Positions 6,145 to 10,568 of a DNA stretch of 10,568 nucleotides are shown piece by piece. The stretch comes from CAZBZG01 sp964496245. Its GTDB lineage: Bacteria; Planctomycetota; SZUA-567. The position numbers and the translations under genes were made by a program. The stretch lies in the NCBI GenBank assembly GCA_964496245.1, contig CAZBZG010000163.1:1-10568 (forward strand), in the 5' to 3' direction. Numbering within the stretch: the stretch's first letter is position 1; every line of letters starts with the position of its first letter. The notes under the pieces were generated by a model that was not told where the DNA came from, made no database searches, and worked only from the letters and a program-made list of their open reading frames with translations.

Positions 6145-6154
6145 CCCCCCCCCC
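6145..6154 (-). promoter_or_regulatory. G10 homopolymer forming the ribosome-binding site
   Basis: Ten consecutive C on the plus strand give G10 on the minus strand, five bases (ACGCC) before the ATG of the receiver gene at 6139. It provides the purine-rich ribosome-binding site and is preceded by AA. Homopolymers of this length are prone to slippage, which would change the spacing of the ribosome-binding site. The tract is also a likely place for sequencing length error. Confidence 0.6.
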
Positions 6155-6193
6155 TTGGTCTTGCGTCTCCGACGGAATCCTCTTTCCCCCGCG

Positions 6194-6754
6194 TCACAAT
6201 GCCGTGCCTTGCCGAGCCAGAGCCGGCAGCGAGTGGTGCTGTACGCACGCCCGGATGCGGTCCCGGGTCGCGGGCTTGGCCAAGAGCGTCACGGGCGAGT
6301 AGAGAAGCGCCTGCTCCATGAGGTCGCTCTCCGGATACGCCGTGAGAATCGCCACAGGCACCTCGGGCCAGCTCTCGCGAACGGCCTTGAGCGTGTCGGG
6401 ACCGTTCATGTGGGGCATCACCAAGTCCAAGAAGATCAGGTCCGCGCGCTGCCGGCGCATGTGTTCGATGGCCTCGCCGCCGTGCGCGGCCTCGACCACC
6501 TCGCAGCCGTCCTTCTCCAGGATCAGCCGCAGGTAGTCCCGCACCGTGGACTCGTCGTCCACCACCAGGATCCTGAGCTTCCTGCGAACGTCCTGCTGCG
6601 ACCGGGCCCAGTCGTCCAGGTCGCGCTTCTTGTACCGCCAGGCCGTTCCGACCTTGAAGGCCGGGAGTTCGCCGTCGCGCGACAGCCGCCGCAGCGTGTA
6701 GGCGTTCACCCGCAGGTAGTCCGCTGCTTCCTTGGAATCGAGGATATCCGGCAT
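6194..6754 (-). CDS. Excisionase-like HTH (HTH_17) fused to a receiver domain
   Basis: A 186-aa two-domain protein. Residues 3-52 are a MerR/excisionase-type helix-turn-helix: the helix DSKEAADYLRV, then TLRRLSRDGELPAFKVGTAW, and RYKKRDLDDWA, the family signature. Residues 61-172 are a canonical receiver with Asp66-Asp67 (LVVDDES), phospho-acceptor Asp110 (IFLDLVMPHMNG), switch Thr138 (ILTAY) and Lys160 (LLAKPA). The order is the reverse of most response regulators, where the receiver comes first. ATG 6754 is chosen because AAGGAAGGA lies about 8 bases upstream and the HTH begins immediately; an upstream open extension to 6823 is dominated by basic, unlikely residues and overlaps the leader. 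It is the first gene after the promoter at 6847-6874 and is a candidate regulator of its own operon. Confidence 0.9.
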   Translation of the reverse strand: MPDILDSKEAADYLRVNAYTLRRLSRDGELPAFKVGTAWRYKKRDLDDWARSQQDVRRKLRILVVDDESTVRDYLRLILEKDGCEVVEAAHGGEAIEHMRRQRADLIFLDLVMPHMNGPDTLKAVRESWPEVPVAILTAYPESDLMEQALLYSPVTLLAKPATRDRIRACVQHHSLPALARQGTAL

Positions 6755-6785
6755 GGGTCGTCCTTCCTTAGTCCTGCGCGCAAGG

Positions 6786-6804
6786 GCCGGCCCCCTCAGC
6801 CGGC
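6786..6804 (-). other. Hairpin in the leader of the HTH-receiver operon
   Basis: GCCGGC at 6786-6791 and GCCGGC at 6799-6804 (each self-complementary) can pair across a 7-base loop. The hairpin lies between the predicted transcription start near 6840 and the start codon at 6754. It is strong, GC-only, and not followed by a U-run. It could stabilise the transcript or affect translation of the first gene. Confidence 0.4.
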
Positions 6805-6846
6805 GAACCCCGGCCTCCCACACGCTGGATTGATACTCGCAGACAC

Positions 6847-6874
6847 ACTATAGCACACCAGACCACACAAGCAA
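6847..6874 (-). promoter_or_regulatory. Probable sigma-70-type promoter with extended -10
   Basis: On the minus strand, TTGCTT (6874-6869) is separated by 16 bases from TATAGT (6852-6847). The -10 box is preceded by TGC, an extended -10 element. The surrounding patch is visibly less GC-rich than the rest of the window. The predicted start near 6840 gives a leader of about 85 bases before the HTH-receiver gene (ATG 6754). The upstream terminator at 6946-6967 supports this as the start of an independent unit that runs to 465. Confidence 0.65.
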
Positions 6875-6945
6875 GCCCTGAAACACACGGTTCGCCCTTC
6901 GTTCCAGCGTGGTTCGCGGAGACTGGACTCGGTGGCTTCGCGTTG

Positions 6946-6967
6946 AGAAAAGCCGACGCAAATCGGC
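6946..6967 (-). terminator. Intrinsic terminator of the upstream transcription unit
   Basis: On the minus strand, GCCGA (6967-6963) pairs with TCGGC (6956-6952), and a U-G pair can extend the stem to 6 bp around a 4-base loop. TTTTCT follows at once (6951-6946). The stem is short but the U-run and position are right: about 110 bases after the stop of the small gene ending at 7078 and about 70 bases before the next promoter. The rest of 6875-7077 holds no gene I can support. Confidence 0.6.
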
Positions 6968-7077
6968 ATGGGCGGACGGATCGAGTGGGGCGGTGCCGTT
7001 AATGGTTTGTTGCGCAGAGGGTTACGTGTTAGCCTTCCGCCAGGATACCAACCCGCCACGGCTTTGGGGACCACGGA

Positions 7078-7309
7078 TCACAGCACCCGAAAGGTGTTCC
7101 ACTCGCCCGTGTCGAACGCCAGCGCGCAATAGACATGGAAGAGGCGCAGCTTCACGGCGTTCTCCCGTATCCACCAGCGCCTGGATCGAGTCCCGAACGC
7201 TTTCGAGGCCGTTCACGAAGTCGAAGCTCCTGCCGTAGGGAATGAACCTCCCCGGCTCCAGGGCTTCCTCCATGGTCGGTTCCAGGGGATCGAGGCGTTT
7301 TCGAGCCAT
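7078..7309 (-). pseudogene. Small gene with a one-base frameshift (hypothetical protein)
   Basis: ATG 7309, with GGAGAG 8 bases upstream, opens a convincing protein: MARKRLDPLEPTMEEALEPG, then RFIPYGRSFDFVNGLESVRD and SIQALVDT. After residue ~48 the frame loses protein character and runs to a stop at 7022. A second frame continues the protein as ENAVKLRLFHVYCALAFDTG, then EWNTFRVL, and stops at 7078. Removing one base from the GGG run at 7166-7164 joins both halves into a 76-aa protein. The opening phrases resemble short proteins that I recall only vaguely (LEPTMEEALEPGRFIPYGRS-like N-termini), so no function is claimed. It is the last gene before the terminator at 6946-6967. Either a real frameshift has inactivated it or the base is a sequencing error. 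Confidence 0.65.
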
Positions 7310-7387
7310 GGTTGCATCTCTCCGCGGAAGTACGCATGCTGGGCTGAAGGCGCGCCAGCCGGTGTCTGCGGTCACGCCGAGACTGCG

Positions 7388-7416
7388 AGTATACGCGAAT
7401 TGCCGTGAGATGCCAG
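7388..7416 (-). promoter_or_regulatory. Candidate promoter upstream of the small frameshifted gene
   Basis: On the minus strand, CTGGCA (7416-7411) is separated by 17 bases from TATACT (7393-7388), four and five matches to the sigma-70 consensus boxes. It would start transcription about 70 bases before ATG 7309. A directly repeated GGCAATT flanks and enters it (7430-7424 and 7404-7398, 26 bases apart), possibly an operator. The remainder of the 230-base gap (7310-7539) shows no gene; a perfect TTGACA near 7500 has no partner -10 box. Confidence 0.45.
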
Positions 7417-7539
7417 TCTTCGCAATTGCCCGACCTGTTCGTCGTCGTTTGTGGCTCGGGAAGGTCCCGCCGGCCCGTCCGGTGCGCGTGGCATTGCTCG
7501 CTGTCAAACACAAGGCAAGCGCGCAGCCAATGTTGCTGC

Positions 7540-8190
7540 CTATTCCTTCCGTTTCTCCAGCGCCGTCTGCACCTTCTCGAGTTCCCGGACCGTCGCGCCA
7601 AGGGACGCCAGGGAGTCGTGGAGGTCGCTGAGGTAGGCGGCCGTGGCGACCGGGTCGTCGGAGGCGTAGGCCTCCCTGGCGCGCTCGAGGCTTTCGGTCA
7701 TTTCCGCGTGGCGCGTGGAGAGTTCTTCCAGGGCGATCCCCAGCACCTCGCCTTGCGCCTGGGACAGGCGGCGAAGGGCGCCCGCGCGCGCCAGGGCGTC
7801 GCGCCGCGTCAGGCACCGTTGGATGGCGTAGACCAGCAGGTCCATGGAGGGCAGGGGTTTCAGCAGGTAATCGTCGCATCCGGTGTGCAGGGCTTCGATG
7901 GCGCTCTTGAGCGACCCGTGTCCGGTGAGGACGATGACGATGGTCGCAGGCGACTGGGCCTTGATCTGCGTGAAGAGCGTCTCGCCCGACACGCCGGGCA
8001 TCTTGAGATCGGTGATCACGATGTCGAACGGCTCGCGGGAGAAGAGCTGGTAGGCCTTTCCGCCGTCAGCAGCGGTCTCGACCGTATAGCCGTTGTCCTC
8101 GAGCGTCGCTTGAAGGAGGGCTCGGATCGGCTCTTCGTCGTCGACGACGAGGATGCGTCTGGCGGCTTCAGCGGTCTTCTGCGGTTCCAT
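7540..8190 (-). CDS. Response regulator: receiver with C-terminal helical tail
   Basis: A 216-aa protein. Residues 11-125 are a canonical receiver: Asp17-Asp18 (ILVVDDEE), phospho-acceptor Asp61 (IVITDLKMPGVSG), switch Thr89 (IVLTGHGS) and Lys111 (YLLKPL). This sequence style is typical of NtrC- and RpfG-like receivers, but no ATPase, HD-GYP or DNA-binding domain follows. Residues ~126-216 form a helical, charged, probably coiled-coil region (LRRLSQAQGEVLGIALEELS and VRELEKVQTALEKRKE at the end) that could mediate dimerisation or docking. ATG 8190 has GGAAA 6 bases upstream. The gene lies 56 bases after the membrane receiver gene, so the two are probably co-transcribed. Confidence 0.9.
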   Translation of the reverse strand: MEPQKTAEAARRILVVDDEEPIRALLQATLEDNGYTVETAADGGKAYQLFSREPFDIVITDLKMPGVSGETLFTQIKAQSPATIVIVLTGHGSLKSAIEALHTGCDDYLLKPLPSMDLLVYAIQRCLTRRDALARAGALRRLSQAQGEVLGIALEELSTRHAEMTESLERAREAYASDDPVATAAYLSDLHDSLASLGATVRELEKVQTALEKRKE

Positions 8191-8246
8191 GGCTTTCCTT
8201 TCCCTTCGTCCATCGCCCCGGGAGATTCGTCACGTCCGGCAGAGGC

Positions 8247-9911
8247 TCACCGTCGGGACGTGGCTGGTGTCGTTCGGGGCGGTGCGATGTCGAGCGCGGC
8301 CAATACCGTATCGCAAAGCTCGTCCAGCTCCACTGGTTTCTGCAGAAACGCCACGTGGGAGAGCGTGGCGAGTTCGGGCGCCTCCTCCATGGCATACGCC
8401 GAAGAGAAGATGACCGGGATATGCTTGAACTTCTGGTTGCGCTCGAGCGCCGCACAAAACTCGGTGCCGTCGAGGCCGGGCATGCGCACGTCCAGCAGGA
8501 TCAGGTCCGGCGGCCCCGGCATCTCGCGCAAACGGCTGACCGCAGCCATGGCGCTGTCCGCGGTGAATACCTGGAGCAGGCCCGTGCCGGTCAAGGCTTC
8601 CTTGTAGAGACCGAGGATGCCCGCCTCATCATCCACGACCAGGACTTTTCGCCGCAGGATGCGCAGGGCCTCCTCCAAAGCCGCGGTCGCCTGCGGGTCG
8701 TGCGCGGATCGCTCATCCTCCAACTCTCGGTTCCGCGCCCGCAACTCGCCGATGCTCCGGGTCATGCGCTCTTCGTGGTGCATTCGGTACTCGAGCTCGC
8801 TTCTCAGGTCGTCGAATGTCCGCTGGCTCGCATCTTGCAGCGGGGCCGTGTCCGCCCGCCGGCGGTCCGGCCCGGCCGCGGGCCGCTCCCCCGCGTGTTC
8901 GGGACCCTCTGCTTGGTCCGGGCGAGGTGCGCTTCCGGCAGGCGCGGCGCCCGCGCGATCGATCAGCGCATGGACCTCTTCCGCCGCCATGGTCGACCGC
9001 TGGCGGCAGGTGCGGATCTGCAGGGTCTGCTCCCGCCCGCCGCGCGCCAGGGCATCGATCTCCTCAAGAGCCACCTCACCGGCTCTCCCCTCTGTTGCGT
9101 CCCGCCGAAGGATCTCGAGCTCGCCGCGCAGCCGCTCGTTTTCGCCCTCCAATTCCGCGAGGCGGGCGAGGACCCTCCGGCTCTTCTCCTCGTTGGCGTG
9201 CGCGGCCTGCCGGAGCGCTTGGCCCGCCGCACCTTGCCGCGCGGCAGGAGGAAGGTCGGTATAGCGGGACGTGAGCCGGGCGAGGTCCTGCTCCAGCCGG
9301 GACAGAAGGCCGTCCTGTTGCCGCACCTCGGCGGCGTTGCGCAAGAGCGCGGCCTCTACATTGAAGGCCTTGTCCAGGCGTCGCCGACCGCCCGATGGCG
9401 AAAGAATCTGCAGCAGCCGGCGTCGCACAAAATCACCGCAGAGCGCCACGCCCGCGTGCACGGGCAGCACCAGGAGCAGGGCGCAGCCGGCCTGGGCGAG
9501 GATGGCCTGTCCGTTCGCCGCGAAATCCGCCTGATCGAAGAAACGCCCCCGCATGGCATCCCCCATCTCCTTGATCCAGCCGGCTGCGAACGCCAGCCCC
9601 GCGCCGCCGACCACTGCGCACACGTCGAGCAACGCGAGATTCCGGTAGGCTTCACGCAGCGAGAGCAGGAAGGATCCGTGAGATGCGGCAACGCCGGCAA
9701 CCAGGAGGATACCCGCAGCCACCAGGGTGGCGAAGACCGCGGACACGTGGTAGTGGTAGAGATGCGCGGTTTCGGCGTCGCGCCCGAGCGCGGCCGCGGC
9801 CGCGGGAAACGGCGCGACAATGAGGCCGCTGAACACAATGGCGCCGACCCCGTAGGCCAACCCGGCGCAGTAGAGCCTCTTTCGCGAAAGCAGTCTGTGC
9901 ACGCGCATCAT
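8247..9911 (-). CDS. Four-helix membrane protein with coiled coil and C-terminal receiver
   Basis: A 554-aa fusion protein. Four hydrophobic helices lie at about 13-35, 57-77, 94-113 and 138-160. A long charged region follows: coiled coil at about 195-300, a Pro/Ala/Gly-rich linker at about 318-360, and a second coiled coil at about 365-420. Residues 421-541 are a receiver with Asp427-Asp428 (VLVVDDEA), phospho-acceptor Asp474 (ILLDVRMPGLDG), Ser503/Ser504 at the switch position (VIFSSAY) and Lys525 (FLQKPV). There is no HisKA or HATPase motif (no N-box or G-box), so it is not a hybrid histidine kinase. I infer a membrane-anchored scaffold whose cytoplasmic receiver is phosphorylated in trans. 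Two ATGs occur at 9911 and 9908; AAGGA 6 bases upstream favours the first. It follows the FapA-family gene after 26 bases. Confidence 0.85.
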   Translation of the reverse strand: MMRVHRLLSRKRLYCAGLAYGVGAIVFSGLIVAPFPAAAAALGRDAETAHLYHYHVSAVFATLVAAGILLVAGVAASHGSFLLSLREAYRNLALLDVCAVVGGAGLAFAAGWIKEMGDAMRGRFFDQADFAANGQAILAQAGCALLLVLPVHAGVALCGDFVRRRLLQILSPSGGRRRLDKAFNVEAALLRNAAEVRQQDGLLSRLEQDLARLTSRYTDLPPAARQGAAGQALRQAAHANEEKSRRVLARLAELEGENERLRGELEILRRDATEGRAGEVALEEIDALARGGREQTLQIRTCRQRSTMAAEEVHALIDRAGAAPAGSAPRPDQAEGPEHAGERPAAGPDRRRADTAPLQDASQRTFDDLRSELEYRMHHEERMTRSIGELRARNRELEDERSAHDPQATAALEEALRILRRKVLVVDDEAGILGLYKEALTGTGLLQVFTADSAMAAVSRLREMPGPPDLILLDVRMPGLDGTEFCAALERNQKFKHIPVIFSSAYAMEEAPELATLSHVAFLQKPVELDELCDTVLAALDIAPPRTTPATSRR

Positions 9912-9937
9912 CTGGTTCCTTCCCGCAAGCCGCCGGC

Positions 9938-10568
9938 TCAGGGCTTGTACGGCTTCTGCTCGATGCGGCCGTCCTTTGCGTTGGCTTCGAACGCCAGGGT
10001 CGTGAGCTGCCTCTTCACGTGTTCGACCAGCGAACCGATCTGAATGGTCACCCGGCCGAACACCTCGGTGGCGACCTTGACCGCGCCCTTGGCTTCCGCG
10101 GTCACCTGTTTGAGAAACGCTTCGCGCTCGGACACGGACCGGTCGATCTCATGGTGCAGCACCACCAGCTTCATCTTGATGCCGGCCAGTTCCTCCTTCT
10201 CCTTGCACGAACGCGTCGATTGCTTCCCATGCTCCTTGCTCTTGACGAGTTCTTCCATGTGGCTGGCCGTGTTCTTGAGCGAGACCAGGCGCTGGTCGAT
10301 CTCCCGGAGCTTCTCGTGCTCCTCCATGTCGATGCCCACGACCACCTCCGTGGGCGTCTCGCTGGGAGCGCCCAGCCGCTTGGCGTGGACCAGGCGCGCG
10401 GCCTTGGTCACCCCGCCCATGATCGAGCCCTTGCCCCGCACGGCCTGGACCGTGTCGCCAGCCACCACTTCGCTGTGCAGGATGGACCGGTCGACTTCGA
10501 CCGTGCGGCCGGCGTAGACACGGGCGTTTTCGATGTAGCCTGCCCTGACGTTTTGGCCGGCGGAGATG
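9938..10568 (-). CDS. FapA family protein (DUF342), C-terminal part, cut by the window edge
   Basis: About 209 residues of a second FapA/DUF342 protein; the N-terminus lies beyond the right edge, and the frame is open to the last bases. It opens inside the beta-helix repeats (ISAGQNVRAGYIENARVYAG, then RTVEVDRSILHSEVVAGDTV). It continues with the family phrase GKGSIMGGVTKAARLVHAKR and LGAPSETPTEVVVGIDMEE, then a charged coiled coil (~70-130) and a final beta segment ending in KPYKP. This order matches the C-terminal half of the 672-aa protein at 3371-5389, so the window holds two paralogs. The GTG at 10468 is not the true start, since homologous sequence continues upstream. The membrane-receiver gene follows after 26 bases. 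Confidence 0.9.
   Translation of the reverse strand, partial: ISAGQNVRAGYIENARVYAGRTVEVDRSILHSEVVAGDTVQAVRGKGSIMGGVTKAARLVHAKRLGAPSETPTEVVVGIDMEEHEKLREIDQRLVSLKNTASHMEELVKSKEHGKQSTRSCKEKEELAGIKMKLVVLHHEIDRSVSEREAFLKQVTAEAKGAVKVATEVFGRVTIQIGSLVEHVKRQLTTLAFEANAKDGRIEQKPYKP

Noticed and set aside
6755..6823. N-terminal extension of the HTH-receiver protein
   Set aside because: It would be encoded within the leader, over the hairpin, and is Arg/Gly-rich; ATG 6754 has a good ribosome-binding site.
5741..6853. 370-codon open frame on the plus strand
   Set aside because: It is antisense to two canonical receivers and the promoter region, and its product is His/Arg-rich without domains.
6796..7074. 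Minus-strand open frame of 92 codons across the intergenic region
   Set aside because: It runs through the terminator and promoter, has no ribosome-binding site, and its product has no protein-like pattern.
7490..7515. Perfect TTGACA on the minus strand
   Set aside because: No -10-like hexamer lies 15-19 bases downstream; the sequence there is GC-rich.
8247..9911. Hybrid histidine kinase
   Set aside because: The coiled-coil region contains no H-box with the usual context and no N, G1 or G2 boxes of an ATPase domain.
8355..10043. Very long open frame on the plus strand (562 codons)
   Set aside because: It lies antisense to the membrane-receiver gene, whose minus-strand product has clear receiver motifs and membrane helices. 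The plus product is Arg/His/Pro-rich with no recognisable domain, a common shadow in GC-rich DNA.
1..10568. CRISPR array, insertion sequence, phage genes or RNA genes
   Set aside because: I found no regularly spaced repeats, transposase motifs, terminal inverted repeats or tRNA/rRNA-like sequence.

Overview
The window is GC-rich, gene-dense bacterial DNA. Almost everything is encoded on the minus strand, so transcription runs from high to low coordinates. I recognise two FapA/DUF342-family proteins, an HPr-type phosphocarrier, a DUF2582-type winged-helix protein, two small zinc ribbons, and an unusual concentration of response-regulator receiver (REC) domains. Five receivers are canonical and one looks degenerate. 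There is no histidine kinase, transposase, tRNA, rRNA or CRISPR array that I can see. FapA/DUF342, HPr with a Ser47 site and wHTH-DUF2582 together suggest a Gram-negative, environmental, high-GC lineage, possibly PVC-like, Hydrogenedentota-like or deltaproteobacterial. That placement is inference; no marker gene fixes it.

Layout, in the direction of transcription. Unit 1 enters from the right edge with the C-terminal part of one FapA-family protein (9938-10568). It continues with a four-helix membrane protein carrying a coiled coil and a C-terminal receiver (8247-9911), then a receiver with a helical tail (7540-8190). After about 230 bases with a candidate promoter comes a small, apparently frameshifted gene (7078-7309). 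A hairpin followed by TTTTCT (6946-6967) then looks like an intrinsic terminator. Unit 2 starts about 75 bases later, at an extended -10 promoter (6847-6874), and runs to base 465. Its order is excisionase-like HTH + receiver, single-domain receiver, zinc ribbon, full-length FapA (672 aa, overlapping the zinc-ribbon gene by 8 bases), acidic charged protein, HPr, wHTH-DUF2582, degenerate receiver, winged-helix protein, zinc ribbon with one membrane helix, a doubtful small reading frame, and a single-domain receiver. The leftmost ~330 bases seem to hold plus-strand material: a possible gene tail ending at 55 and a small GTG-start ORF (117-326), which would be convergent with unit 2.

How it may work together: FapA-family proteins form a right-handed beta-helix-like repeat and, in Vibrio vulnificus, connect the phosphotransferase system (EIIA-Glc) to polar flagellum assembly. 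Here a FapA gene sits in one transcription unit with an HPr phosphocarrier and several phospho-receivers. I infer a phosphorylation-responsive scaffold or assembly module integrating PTS state and two-component signals. The kinase(s) and physical output would lie outside the window or elsewhere in the genome.

Caution: two small genes (7078-7309 and 940-1121) would each be repaired by a one-base change in a short homopolymer. Some apparent gene damage may therefore be sequencing error.
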